A stretch of DNA of 64,000 nucleotides from Planctomycetota bacterium (lineage in GTDB: Bacteria; Planctomycetota; GCA-002687715; DRQF01). Each line of letters begins with the position of its first letter. The first letter of the stretch is position 1. Made by a program: the position numbers and the translations under genes. Of the stretch, positions 45,581 through 55,260 are shown piece after piece. The DNA lies in the NCBI GenBank assembly GCA_020639295.1, contig JACKGY010000006.1:372001-436000 (forward strand). The letters run 5' to 3'. The notes under the pieces are model-generated. The model had not been told where the DNA came from, searched no databases, and saw only the letters and a list, made by a program, of their open reading frames with translations.

Positions 45581-46530
45581 TCCGCCCCGGTCGCGGTCGC
45601 GACCACGAGGGGCTCGGCCCGGCTGCCGCGCCCCTGCCAGGCGATCTCGACCCGGCGCGCCGCGCCCTCCCCGATCGTCGCGCGACCGCTGATCGTCTCC
45701 GGCTCCTCCGGCACCAGCAGGACGTAGCGACCCCAACGGTCGCTACGCGCGCGCAACCAACGTTCGCCCCAGCCGCGGAGCCGGACCTCCAGCAGCCGGT
45801 CGGCGAGCCCACGCCCCCCGGCGTCCACGATGTGGCCGCCGAGGGGCCGGGCCCGCGGTTCGAGGACGCCGAGATCGAGCCCGTCGGACTCGACGCGGCC
45901 CCGCAGCCGAAGACCGGCCAGGCCCTCCTGGCCGTCGCGCCCGAGGGCGGCGGTGATCTCCAGCTCCCAGTCGGCGCCGATCGGCAGGTCGGGCAGCTCG
46001 AAGGGCGTCAGCTCGGCGCGCGACCGTAGCTCGCCCTCGATACCGGCCGGTCGGATGGCATCGGTCTCGAGCCACCAGCGGTGACGCAGGTGGACCTCGC
46101 CACGCAGACCCTCGGGAGCCCGAAGCGACCCGCGGATCGTCGCCCGGCCATCCTCCGGCACGAGCAACACGACGCGGCGTCGCCGCCGGGCGAGATCGGC
46201 ACCCCGGAGATGGAGGTCGAGCGGCTCGTGGGCCGGCGCCTGCACGCGGAGCCGGAAGGGGAAGTCGTCGAGCAGGAACAGCGGCAGGATCGCCAGGCCG
46301 GCCTCGTCGCTCCGGCCCTCGTATTGCCGACCGCCCGGCGCGCCGAGGAGCACCCGAGCACCGGACAGGGCCGCGCCGCTGACCAGGTCGCGGAGCTCGA
46401 GGCCGAGCTCGGCCTCGCTCCAGCCCGCGGCCTCGCGCCGGAAGACCGGCTCGCGGTCACCGCCCGGGGGCGCGACCAGGCCCCAGACCATGAGGCCCAG
46501 GAGAAGAGCAGGAATCAGCCAGCGTCGCAT
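45574..46530 (-). CDS. Secreted protein with carboxypeptidase-regulatory-like repeats
   Basis: 318 aa. Residues 1-20 are a signal peptide or anchor (LIPALLLGLMVWGLVA). Two or three small beta-sandwich units follow, with the GxxLxGARVLLG ... SDEAGLAILPL pattern at about residues 45-85 and a repeat-like GGHIVDAGGRGLADRLLEV ... SDRWGRYVLLVP at about 235-275. This is the carboxypeptidase-regulatory-like (CarboxypepD_reg) pattern. The role is probably structural, in adhesion or assembly. Its stop lies within the last codons of the DUF4920 gene. Confidence 0.75.
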   Translation of the reverse strand: MRRWLIPALLLGLMVWGLVAPPGGDREPVFRREAAGWSEAELGLELRDLVSGAALSGARVLLGAPGGRQYEGRSDEAGLAILPLFLLDDFPFRLRVQAPAHEPLDLHLRGADLARRRRRVVLLVPEDGRATIRGSLRAPEGLRGEVHLRHRWWLETDAIRPAGIEGELRSRAELTPFELPDLPIGADWELEITAALGRDGQEGLAGLRLRGRVESDGLDLGVLEPRARPLGGHIVDAGGRGLADRLLEVRLRGWGERWLRARSDRWGRYVLLVPEEPETISGRATIGEGAARRVEIAWQGRGSRAEPLVVATATGADQ

Positions 46531-46583
46531 GCATCAATACCCGGGCTCGACACCAACAAGGTCGACGACCGATAGCGATCGGA

Positions 46584-46603
46584 CCGGAGAATCCGTTCTC
46601 CGG
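46584..46603. promoter_or_regulatory. Short perfect inverted repeat upstream of the methyltransferase gene
   Basis: CCGGAGAA-TCCG-TTCTCCGG: 8-bp arms and a 4-base loop. A TAAAAT stretch at 46646-46651 could be a -10 box for the plus-strand gene. It could be an operator or a transcribed hairpin; this is not settled. Confidence 0.4.
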
Positions 46604-46699
46604 GGAGAGGCCTCCATTTGCGCTGGGCTCGCGCCGGCCTTGGGCTAAAATGCCCGCGCCCGCCGCTGGGCTGCCGTGTCCTCGAGGAACCGTGATCGC

Positions 46700-47662
46700 A
46701 TGACCTCCGAATCCGAACGCGAGAAGGCGCTGCTGGAGAAGGAAGCCCGCTTCTGGGACCAGCAGGAGGAAGCGATCGGCGACCTCTATGCCAAACCCCA
46801 CGACTGGCGTTTCATCCCCGAGATCGCCGACGTCGTGATCAAGCCCAAGACCCGCTACCTGATCGAGCTCATCGGCCGCCATCGCGATCGGATCGGCAGC
46901 CTGATCGACATCGGCTGCGGCAACGGCTGGTTCTGCCACTCCTGCGCCGAGGCCGGGATCAAGACCTACGGGGTCGACGTGTCACCGAAGAAGGTCGAGG
47001 CGGCGCGCCGCATCGCCGAGGAGAAGGGCCTCGCCCACCTCTGCCAGTTCGAGGCGGTCGACATCATGAAGTGGACGCCACCGGAGAAGGTCGACCTGAT
47101 CTCCGCGCACGGCAGCCTGCACCACTTCCCGAACCTCGACGAGAAGCTGCCGCTCATGGTCGAGCGCTTCCTGAAGCCCGACGGCTTCATGCTCTTCGTC
47201 GAACCCCACTACGATCACGGCATGGCGCCCAAGCTCCAGGACTTCATCTTCGGCTGCGCCCGCAACCGCTTCATCGGCGACTGGTTCGACAAGGAGCACT
47301 ACCTCCAGGTCACCGGCCAGGCGCAGATCGACCAGGCGGTGGCGCCGGGCACGGCGCCGGACGGCCAGGAGTTCAACCTGCGCAGCGAGAGTCCCGCCGG
47401 CCTCGAGTTCTTCGGCGAGGAGCCGGAGATGCGCGAGATCCTGCTCAAGGACTACGAGCTGGTCGAGGAGAAGTACTTCCACTACGCCTCGGGGCACCTC
47501 ACCAACGCCTTCTACACCTACATGAAGCCGAAGTGGGTGCGCGGGCTCTACCGCCTGCTCCTGCCCCTCATCGTCTGGATCGACGATCGCCGCTGCCGGA
47601 AGCCGAAGTACAACAAGTGGGCCGAGGAGGGCCTCTGGTTCCTTCGTCGCCGCCGGAGCTGA
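46700..47662 (+). CDS. SAM-dependent methyltransferase, class I
   Basis: 320 aa. Motif I LIDIGCGNGW is at about residues 66-75 and the acidic residue of motif II in YGVDVSPKKVEAAR. The post-motif ISAHGSLHHFPNLD and the long C-terminal part with FIFGCARNRFIGDWF, EEKYFHYASGHLTNA and VWIDDRRCRKPKYNKW are like methyltransferases that act on lipids, sugars or small molecules. The acceptor is unknown. ATG at 46700 has GAGGAA upstream; a GTG at 46676 is in frame but less likely. It ends 10 bp from the aminopeptidase gene (convergent). Confidence 0.9.
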   Translation: MTSESEREKALLEKEARFWDQQEEAIGDLYAKPHDWRFIPEIADVVIKPKTRYLIELIGRHRDRIGSLIDIGCGNGWFCHSCAEAGIKTYGVDVSPKKVEAARRIAEEKGLAHLCQFEAVDIMKWTPPEKVDLISAHGSLHHFPNLDEKLPLMVERFLKPDGFMLFVEPHYDHGMAPKLQDFIFGCARNRFIGDWFDKEHYLQVTGQAQIDQAVAPGTAPDGQEFNLRSESPAGLEFFGEEPEMREILLKDYELVEEKYFHYASGHLTNAFYTYMKPKWVRGLYRLLLPLIVWIDDRRCRKPKYNKWAEEGLWFLRRRRS

Positions 47663-47672
47663 GACCGAGCCC

Positions 47673-49442
47673 TCAGTCGAGCGTGGTCCCGCGCCGGGCG
47701 CATTCCGCCATGTAGGCGCGGTAGCAGGCCAGCTCGCGGGCATCGAACAGGCTCTCGTCGACCAGGTGGACGTCGAAGCCGACGTAGTCGAGCGGGCGCG
47801 AGCGCAGGCTGTTCTCGTGGTCCGGGTGGCGCTCGAAGACCACGACGTTCTCGTGGCGGATGCCGCCGAAACCCTCGATGTAGACTCCCGGTTCGATCGA
47901 ACACACGTGACCGGCCAGGATCGGAGCGGTCACGCCGGGCGAGATCCCGACCCCCGGCTCGTGGACGTGGATGCCGACCCCGTGACCGGTGCCGTGCGCG
48001 TAGTCGAGGCCCTGCTCGTAGAGCGGGGCCCGCACCAGCGCGTCGAGGAAGGCCCCACGAGTCCCCTCGGGGAAGACCGCCATCATGCCGCGGAGCAGTC
48101 CACGCAACACCGTGGTGTAGAGCTTCCGCTGGCGCTCGCTCGGCTGGGCGAGCGCGCCGCCGGCGATGAAGGCCCGGGTGACGTCGGTGGCGTAGCCGCC
48201 CTCGTAGAGGGCGCCGCTGTCGAGCAGCATGAGATCGTCGGCCCCGGCCACGACCTGGTCCGAGGGGTCGGAGAAGTGGATCACCGCCGAGTTGGCGCCG
48301 ACGGCGGCGATCGTGTGGAAGCTGAGATCGCGGGCGCCCTCGGCGGCGTAGAAGCCGTTCGCCGCCTCGTAGAAGGCGGCCTCGGTGACCGGTTCGGCAT
48401 TCCGGAACCGTTCCCGAACCCAGCGGACCGTCCGGGCGATGGCCCGCGCCGAGCGGTCGTTGGCCGCTTCCATGTGGGCCAGTTCGGCGGCGTTCTTCCG
48501 GGCCTTCACGGCCACGACCGGCGAGGCCCCCTCGACCACGAGGAGATCGGGCCGTGCCGCGCGCGCTTCCGCCACCAGGCTGGCCGTGACCTGCGCCGGA
48601 TCGAGGTGGAGGCGCCGCCGATCGCCCAGCTCGGGCCGCCGCAGGGCCTCGGTCAGGCCGCCGGCCACCACCTCCAGGCCCGTGGGCAATGCCGCCGGCA
48701 GATCGACGAGCTGGTCCGGCTCGACGATCAGGTAGAGCGTCGACGCGGTGGCCAGGGCCCTGGCCGCGAAGGAACTCTGGTACTCGAAGTGGTAGCCGCG
48801 CAGGTCGCTGAGCCAGGCGATGTCGTCGAGCGCGGTGATCAGCAGGATGGACTCCTCCGCCTCGGTCACCCGGGCGAAGACCGCGGCCAGCTTGTCGGCC
48901 AGATCGAGGCCGGAGATGCCGGCCGGAATCGGCGTGATCGGCTTGCGGGGCAGATGGATCGGCCGGTCGAGCGCGGCGCGCAGGAGCCCGTCGGCGAGCT
49001 GAATGGCCTCGGGGGCCCGTTCGCGCAGCTTGCGCGCCAGGGCCTCGGAGACCCGCTCACCCTCGAAGGCGGGCCGCCGGCAGCCCGCGAGGTCGTCCAG
49101 GAGGGCGTCGGTGATGGTGGTGCCGAAGGGCACCTTGACCACGGTGACGAGTGCCGCGTCGACCTCGACATCGGCCTGCAGGTGGTAGCGGCCGTCGACG
49201 TAGAGCCGGGCCGGACCGGCGATCGGCACCAGCAGGAGGGCGGTCGAGCCGGTGAAGCCCGAGAGATCGAAGCGATGGTTGTCCTCGCGCGGCGTGTACT
49301 CGTTGAGGTAGCGATCGGCGCTGGTGACGACCAGCGCGTCGGCCCCCTGCTCGCGCATCAGGCGGCGCGCGCTCTCCAGGTTGGTGGCGACCTCGGCAGT
49401 CTCGATCTCGCGGAGGTCCCCGGTGACGGGCCAGCTTTCCAT
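47673..49442 (-). CDS. Xaa-Pro aminopeptidase (M24B family)
   Basis: 589 aa, the length of the larger aminopeptidase P group. It removes N-terminal residues before proline in the cytoplasm. The N-terminal and middle creatinase-like domains lead to a pita-bread domain whose metal ligands are all present: D408 and D420 (LLDSGALYEGGYATD), H487 (GTGHGVG), E517 (SIEPGVYIEG) and E531 (GIRHEN). A GAGGGAG ribosome-binding site precedes the ATG at 49442. Confidence 0.96.
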   Translation of the reverse strand: MESWPVTGDLREIETAEVATNLESARRLMREQGADALVVTSADRYLNEYTPREDNHRFDLSGFTGSTALLLVPIAGPARLYVDGRYHLQADVEVDAALVTVVKVPFGTTITDALLDDLAGCRRPAFEGERVSEALARKLRERAPEAIQLADGLLRAALDRPIHLPRKPITPIPAGISGLDLADKLAAVFARVTEAEESILLITALDDIAWLSDLRGYHFEYQSSFAARALATASTLYLIVEPDQLVDLPAALPTGLEVVAGGLTEALRRPELGDRRRLHLDPAQVTASLVAEARAARPDLLVVEGASPVVAVKARKNAAELAHMEAANDRSARAIARTVRWVRERFRNAEPVTEAAFYEAANGFYAAEGARDLSFHTIAAVGANSAVIHFSDPSDQVVAGADDLMLLDSGALYEGGYATDVTRAFIAGGALAQPSERQRKLYTTVLRGLLRGMMAVFPEGTRGAFLDALVRAPLYEQGLDYAHGTGHGVGIHVHEPGVGISPGVTAPILAGHVCSIEPGVYIEGFGGIRHENVVVFERHPDHENSLRSRPLDYVGFDVHLVDESLFDARELACYRAYMAECARRGTTLD

Positions 49443-49544
49443 GGTCTCGCTCCCTCGGCAGGCAAGGCCTGATCATGCCCGGATTCGGCCCGCAGGCCAA
49501 ATCCCGGCCAGGAGAAGACCCGGACCGGCGCGCGCCGGCGATCC

Positions 49545-50042
49545 TCAGTCGCGCAGGAGATCCTCGAGCGAGGGCCTGGCCGGCACCGCGGTGGCGAGGG
49601 CCGGCAGCTCCTCCAGCCGGGGCAGGACGACCCGATCGACCAGCATGGCGGCGATCAGCGAGGGGTCCTCGACCCGCGGCCCCTCCTGGCTCGCCAGCAC
49701 GGCGCGGAAGGCCTCGAGCACCTCCCGCAGTTCCGGCAGCTCGCCGATCTGGAAGACCTCGTGGCGGTAGTCGAGCAGCTCGTTGACCACCCGGTCCCGC
49801 GGATTGCCCAGACGGGTCACCGCCATCCGCAAGTCGTCCTCGGTGAGGCTGCGGCCGTAGACGCTGCTCAGGCCCGAGTCGGCCCCGAGCCGGCGCCGGG
49901 CCCGCTCGAAGGCGGCCTCGACCCCGATCTCCCGGAGCTCGTCGCGCTCCACCTCGAGCACGGCCAGCGCCGAGCGCTGCGGCGGCGTGGTGCTGTCGTC
50001 GATCTGGAAGGGGTTGTTCCGGGTATCGGCGATGATGCTCAT
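49545..50042 (-). CDS. Small helical protein, partner of the giant repeat protein
   Basis: 165 aa, unknown. Residues 1-30 are polar (NNPFQIDDSTTPPQ), then a mostly helical body with a DLRMAVTRLGNPRDRVVNELL section near residues 70-90. The C-terminal part is also helical. ATG at 50042 overlaps the stop of the giant gene by 4 bp, so the two should be made together and probably act together. The N-terminal piece is not a recognisable signal peptide, so a cytoplasmic location is likely. Confidence 0.72.
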   Translation of the reverse strand: MSIIADTRNNPFQIDDSTTPPQRSALAVLEVERDELREIGVEAAFERARRRLGADSGLSSVYGRSLTEDDLRMAVTRLGNPRDRVVNELLDYRHEVFQIGELPELREVLEAFRAVLASQEGPRVEDPSLIAAMLVDRVVLPRLEELPALATAVPARPSLEDLLRD

Positions 50043-53000
50043 CGTTCGGTCTCCAGATCCTCGAGAGCGACCCTCAGCCAGTCGTGACCGCGCCCGTTGC
50101 GACAGGCGGCGCGCCCGTGGTCTTCGGCCTGACGCAGGCGCCCGGCGGCACCGTGGCAGGCCGCGGCCAGGTAGTGGTGGAGCGGATCGCGATCGTCGCG
50201 CGCGAAGAGATCCTTGATGATCGCCAGGGCGCGTTCGTGCTCGCCGCGCTCGATCAGCTCGTAGGCGGAGAGCACGTCGCCGCCGCGTGCCGCCATGGCC
50301 CGCAGCATCTGCAGGCGGGCGAACCGCGACCGCCATTCGCTCTCCATGCCCTCGCAATCGGCGAGCTGGGCGATCGCGACCTCCGCCTTGTCGAAGCGGC
50401 GCAGCGCGAGAAGCAGGTCGGCGTGGAGCAGCACGTGCCGTGATTCGCTCTCCCGGCCGACCGTGGTCTCGCGGAAGACGTCGAGGGCGACGCGCCAGTT
50501 GCGCTGGCCGATCAGCCGATCGATCATCTCCATCCGGCTCTCGTAGCGCAGCTTCTCGCGCTCGCTCTGGACCTGATGGAGCAGCTCGACCGAGAGCCGG
50601 ACACTGCTCGTCTCGCGCGATTCGCGGGCTCGGGCGAAGAGGTCGCGGGCCAGCGCCTCGGCCTCGTCGTCGCGTTCGGCCGCGAGCAGGAGACGGGCCT
50701 TCTGGGTGATCACGTTGACGTTGTCGGGATCGATCTCGAGCAGGCGGTCGACCTCGTCGAGCGCCTTGCCGAAGGGATTGTCGTCCTCGATCGCGCCCAG
50801 TTCGTGCGCTCGGGTCGGGGTCTCGGCGATGGTCCGACGGACCACCTCGAGGCCCAGCTCGGAGTGGAGCTTGCGCAGCGACGAGGTGGGCAGTCCGCAG
50901 GCCTCGGCCACGGCGACCGCGTGTTGCAGGTACTCGGCCGCGAGTCCGACGTCGTCGTCGCGATGACGGGCGATGTAGGCCATCCCGCGCAGGCAGGTGA
51001 CCAGGGCGGCGGCGACGTTGGGGTCCTGCGGCGGCCGCTGACCCAGCACCAGGATCGAGTCCTGAGCCAGGACCAGGACCCGGCCGAGCATGTCGCAGGT
51101 CTCCGCGATCATGCCGGGATCGGCGGGGCTCGACAGCGCGTCCATCGTCGCCAGCGCCGGCTGCAGGGCCATGCCGGCGACCCGGACCATCTCCTGTCGC
51201 GCGAGCGGGTTGTCGCGGTCGGCGACGATGACGTGGTCGATCGCCGCCAGGGCCTCGTCGTAACGCTTGCGCTGCAGGTGCTTCTCCAGCTCGCCGGAGA
51301 GCGCGTCGAAGAGGATCTCGCGCACCTTGCCCGAGTCGCAATGGCGCATCAGCGGTGAGGACACGGTGAGCCGGGCATGTTCGATCGCCCGGGCGAGGTC
51401 GCCGGCGAACATCCGCCGCTTGGCGAGGCGCAGCTGGGCCAGGAGGAGCCAGCCGCCGATCTGCTCACGCACCGAGCTGACCGCCTCGATCACCTCGGCG
51501 TCGGCCGACCACTCCAGATCCTTCCAGAACCGATCGTGGACCAGGAGCCGCGACCAGAGGTCGTGGACCCGGCGCCAGTGGTCGAAACCACAGCGCTGAT
51601 CGACCTCGAGTTCGTGGGCCCGCGCCAGCTCCATGAGGGCGACGTGGTGCAGGGCGACGCCCGACTCGTCGTCGTCGATCCGCCCGACCCAGAAGTCCAG
51701 GGCGGCGGCGTCCCAGGTCCGCGTCCGCTTGCCGGCGACGCGCAGCCGCGAGGAGGCCCAGGCCTCCGAAGGCGTCTCGCGCAACGCGGTCACCCGCATG
51801 CGTAGCGCCCGCAGGCTGTCCTCGGGCAGCTCGAGCCGATCACCCAGGGCCCGACGCAGATCCTCGATCATCGGCATCAGGCGGGCACAGTCGCTGGTCG
51901 AGGCGGCGAGGAGCTCGCGGTAGAGGACGAGGTCGGGGAAGCGTCCCGGCGCGCGCCCCAGGATCTCGTCCAGGGTCAGCTGGTCGTCGTCCTGGAGGGC
52001 CTTGGCGGCGGCGATCCTCAGGGTGTCGATGCGGCTCCAGGGCAGCGAGAACGCCGCCTGATCGAGGTCCTCGATCGCCTGCAGGAGATCGCGGGCCTTG
52101 CCGCTGCTGAGGGCGGCGACCAGGCCGGCGGCCCTGGCGACGCCCTCGTCCTCGACGCCGACCGCCCGCTGCACGGCGGTGCGGACGCTGCCGTCCTTGC
52201 GCCGCTGGCCACCCGCGAGGGCGACCGCCACCGCGAGCGCCGGATCGGGATTGCGACCCAGCGGGGGCTCGGACTGATCCTCGACCAGGGCATGGCGGAG
52301 GATCGCGGTCAGGGGCGCCGTGGCGCCCGAAGGGTCGAGCCGATCGGCCTCGTCGAGGGCTTCGAAGGCGGAGCGCTCGGCCCGTGAATCGCGACCGGTG
52401 ACCCGAGCCAGATTCTCCAGCGCGCGGCGACGCAAGGCGGCGGCGCGGATCCGGCCGAGCTGCTCGCGGTCGGGGCAGTCGGTCGCCTCGAGCAGATGAT
52501 CGGCCACGTCGGCGGCGTCGTCGAGCCGCCCGAGTTCGAGCAGGCGCGCGAGCAGCTCGCGACGGAGGCGGTCGAGCTGGGCGCCGGCGAGCCGGCGCAG
52601 GGCGGCCTCGAGTTCGGTGACCGCCCGGTCGGAATTCTCCTCGAGCCGCGAGCGGGCGATCGCGGAGCGCAGGACCGACTCGCCGTCGTGGAATCCGTCG
52701 AGCAGGTCCAGGGCCTTGTAGGCGGCGACCCGGTCGCGGAGCCGGCCATCGCCGTCGAAGGCCTGATCGAGGCCGAGCAGACCGGCACGGCGCCGGGATT
52801 CGTTCCAGTCGGCCGACAGGGCCACGGCGGCCAGATGGGCCTCGTAGGCCTCTTTCACCCGACCGAGTCGCTCGAGGAGCAGGCCGCGGAGGGCGTGGCA
52901 ACGATGAAGGCCGTCGTCGTCGGCGTCGACGATGCTGGCGGCGCGGGCCAGGAGCACCACGGCCGCGGCCTCGTCGCCGGCCTCGATCTCGACCATCGCG

Positions 53001-55018
53001 CGGAGGCGGCAGCCTTCGATCGTCGGCTCCTCCTCCTGGGCGGCGTCGAGGGCCGCGCGCGCCTCGTCCAGCGCGCCCTGGCGCAACGCGACCAGTCCGC
53101 GCATGCGCCGGATCGCCGGCGACTCGCCGTGGTCGTCCTGGACCGCCAGCTCGACCAGCTCCTGGGCGCGGGCCAGATCGCCGCCGGCCAGGCTCTTGCG
53201 GATGCCGGTGAGGAAGACGTCGGTATCGGCCCGGTCGCGGCGGGCGAGCTCGACGACGGCCTGGGAGACGGTGACGTGGTCGCTGCTGCGGGCGTCGAGC
53301 TCGAAGCGGCGCTGTTCGAGCCGATCCTCGAGGCTCACCAGATCGGCATGCGGGGGCGCATGGGTCTCGACCTGCAGCATGACCGGCAGGGCCGAATCGA
53401 CGTAGTGGGGCCCGTGAAGGGCGCGGATGCGGTCGGCCAGCAGGGCCAGGACGCGGTCCTTGTCGTGGCGTCCGGAGGCCTGGGCCTCGGGGATGGCCTG
53501 GAGCGCCTGGGCGTTGAACATCGCGGCCCGCGCCCAATCGCCGTCCTGCTCCGCGAGTCGCGAACGCAAGTCGAGCGCGAAGGGCTGGACCCGGGAGCTG
53601 AAACGCCCGGAGAGGAAGTTCTCGACCCGACGGCGATCGCCGCGGAGGAAGGCCATCTCGGCCAGCCGGACGGCGGCGATCTCGTCGCTGAGGTCGTCGC
53701 GGAAGAGCGCCGTGTAGGCCTCGGTGGCCTCGTCGTGGGCACCGGCCTCGAAGAGCAGCTCGGCGCCGCGCGCGGCGATCAGCTTGCGGAACTCGACCGG
53801 CAATTCGGGTCGCTGCAGGGCCCGGTCGAGGTGCTTCTGCAGGCGGACGCGACCGATGTCGCTGCGCGGATGGGCATCCAGGAGGTCGAGCACGTCGAGA
53901 TGGAACTGTTCGCGCAGGACCGGGTCGGCGAACCGGGCGAACTGATGCGCGCTCTGGGTGAAGCCGAGACCGGCCACGACCGGCGCCAGGATCGCCATGA
54001 TCTCCGGCGGCTGGCCGCTGATCGACATGGCGCGGGCCAGGTGGGCCAGGGCGCCGACGCCGTCGCCGCGCCGCCGCAGGAGGAGGGCGCGGTTTCTCCA
54101 GACCCAGACCCGTTCGCTGAAGTACTCGCCGAGGAGCATGTTGAGGCTGTCGCGATCGGCGTCGTAGGCGAGGTCGACGCCGGGATTGACGTAGGCCAGT
54201 TCGGCGAAGACGTCTTCGAGTCGACCGCGGGCCTCGGGGTCGTTGACCAGGAGGTCCTGATAGACCGCGCGGGCCTCGGCGTCGACGCGGTCGCGGGCGG
54301 CGAGCCGGCGGACCAGGCCCTCCAGGAGCGGCGCCGCGACCTGCAGGGCCAGACTCCGGGCGTAGAGGTAGGCCCGGAGCAGAGCACCCGAGGGCATGGT
54401 CTCGAGACCCTGCTCGATGATCAGCGGCAGGAGGTCGGCGAGCAGACGGAAGCCCGAGGGCAGGCGGCTGCGCGCCCACTCGCAGTGGCGCATCACCGCG
54501 GTCAGGACGCCGTCGTCGCGGCCGTCGAAGATCAAGGCCCGGCTGGCCTCGACGTAGTCGGATACCAGGGCCTCGGAGTCGGCGCCGCCGCTCACCTCCA
54601 GTTCGGCCATGAGGATCTCGAGGCAGGCCCAGGAGTTGCGCCGCGATCCGACCTGGCGCAGTCCGTCGAGGACGGTCCGGGCCGTGGCGGCGAGATCGCG
54701 GATCTCGCGGACGTTCTCGGGCAGCTCGCGAGCGATGGCGTGGGCCGCGATCAGGGCCTCCGCCGCCTCGAGCACGGTGGCGCCGGAACTCTCGTTGAAG
54801 AGACGCGCCCGTTCGCGATGGGCGTCGAAGAGCAGGTGATTCTCCTCGTCGTTGCGCTGGCCGAGCGCCTCCACGGCCGCGACGATCTGCTGACCGATCA
54901 GGTCACCGCCGTCCATGCGGGGCAGGTCGCGGCTGGCGACCTGGTGGAGGATCTCGTCGAGACGCTGCCGCAAGCGTCCAATTCGCGAGAAGCGATCGAG
55001 GGTCTGGTTCTTCATCAT
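50039..55018 (-). CDS. Giant TPR/helical-repeat protein, 1659 aa
   Basis: A 1659-aa protein with no signal peptide or membrane helix. Nearly the whole chain is made of A-, L- and E-rich helix pairs, often TPR-like, for example RNRALLLRRRGDGVGALAHLARAMS, with insertions of LRALRxxA type. Such superhelices bind other proteins. I cannot assign a catalytic domain anywhere. The reading frame extends above 55018, but the two tandem ATG codons at 55018 and 55015 are the best start because the upstream part is not protein-like. Its small partner follows by an ATGA overlap. Confidence 0.8.
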   Translation of the reverse strand: MMKNQTLDRFSRIGRLRQRLDEILHQVASRDLPRMDGGDLIGQQIVAAVEALGQRNDEENHLLFDAHRERARLFNESSGATVLEAAEALIAAHAIARELPENVREIRDLAATARTVLDGLRQVGSRRNSWACLEILMAELEVSGGADSEALVSDYVEASRALIFDGRDDGVLTAVMRHCEWARSRLPSGFRLLADLLPLIIEQGLETMPSGALLRAYLYARSLALQVAAPLLEGLVRRLAARDRVDAEARAVYQDLLVNDPEARGRLEDVFAELAYVNPGVDLAYDADRDSLNMLLGEYFSERVWVWRNRALLLRRRGDGVGALAHLARAMSISGQPPEIMAILAPVVAGLGFTQSAHQFARFADPVLREQFHLDVLDLLDAHPRSDIGRVRLQKHLDRALQRPELPVEFRKLIAARGAELLFEAGAHDEATEAYTALFRDDLSDEIAAVRLAEMAFLRGDRRRVENFLSGRFSSRVQPFALDLRSRLAEQDGDWARAAMFNAQALQAIPEAQASGRHDKDRVLALLADRIRALHGPHYVDSALPVMLQVETHAPPHADLVSLEDRLEQRRFELDARSSDHVTVSQAVVELARRDRADTDVFLTGIRKSLAGGDLARAQELVELAVQDDHGESPAIRRMRGLVALRQGALDEARAALDAAQEEEPTIEGCRLRAMVEIEAGDEAAAVVLLARAASIVDADDDGLHRCHALRGLLLERLGRVKEAYEAHLAAVALSADWNESRRRAGLLGLDQAFDGDGRLRDRVAAYKALDLLDGFHDGESVLRSAIARSRLEENSDRAVTELEAALRRLAGAQLDRLRRELLARLLELGRLDDAADVADHLLEATDCPDREQLGRIRAAALRRRALENLARVTGRDSRAERSAFEALDEADRLDPSGATAPLTAILRHALVEDQSEPPLGRNPDPALAVAVALAGGQRRKDGSVRTAVQRAVGVEDEGVARAAGLVAALSSGKARDLLQAIEDLDQAAFSLPWSRIDTLRIAAAKALQDDDQLTLDEILGRAPGRFPDLVLYRELLAASTSDCARLMPMIEDLRRALGDRLELPEDSLRALRMRVTALRETPSEAWASSRLRVAGKRTRTWDAAALDFWVGRIDDDESGVALHHVALMELARAHELEVDQRCGFDHWRRVHDLWSRLLVHDRFWKDLEWSADAEVIEAVSSVREQIGGWLLLAQLRLAKRRMFAGDLARAIEHARLTVSSPLMRHCDSGKVREILFDALSGELEKHLQRKRYDEALAAIDHVIVADRDNPLARQEMVRVAGMALQPALATMDALSSPADPGMIAETCDMLGRVLVLAQDSILVLGQRPPQDPNVAAALVTCLRGMAYIARHRDDDVGLAAEYLQHAVAVAEACGLPTSSLRKLHSELGLEVVRRTIAETPTRAHELGAIEDDNPFGKALDEVDRLLEIDPDNVNVITQKARLLLAAERDDEAEALARDLFARARESRETSSVRLSVELLHQVQSEREKLRYESRMEMIDRLIGQRNWRVALDVFRETTVGRESESRHVLLHADLLLALRRFDKAEVAIAQLADCEGMESEWRSRFARLQMLRAMAARGGDVLSAYELIERGEHERALAIIKDLFARDDRDPLHHYLAAACHGAAGRLRQAEDHGRAACRNGRGHDWLRVALEDLETER

Positions 55019-55260
55019 CGGCCCGTTCCATCCACGCCAGGATCCGGGAGCAGGATCACGCCCCATGGGCGCACTCGGCATCGTCCGGCCGGGTACGGAG
55101 ACCAGGACGATCCTCAATCTTCTCGGAACGACCGGGGCCAGTGCTGAAACGGACAAGATTATGCAGGGTCTGGGAGCGGCGCCCGAAGCCGATGCCGTGA
55201 TAGAATTCCCGACGCCGGTGCATGCGTTCCGACCACCTTCGACTGCATCCTCCATCACCG
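55019..55260. other. Divergent region between the giant gene and the kinase gene
   Basis: Spans 242 bp, including an in-frame ATG at 55222. A TAGAAT stretch at 55201-55206 could be a -10 box of the kinase gene, but no -35 box at the usual spacing was found. No other feature is recognised. Confidence 0.4.
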
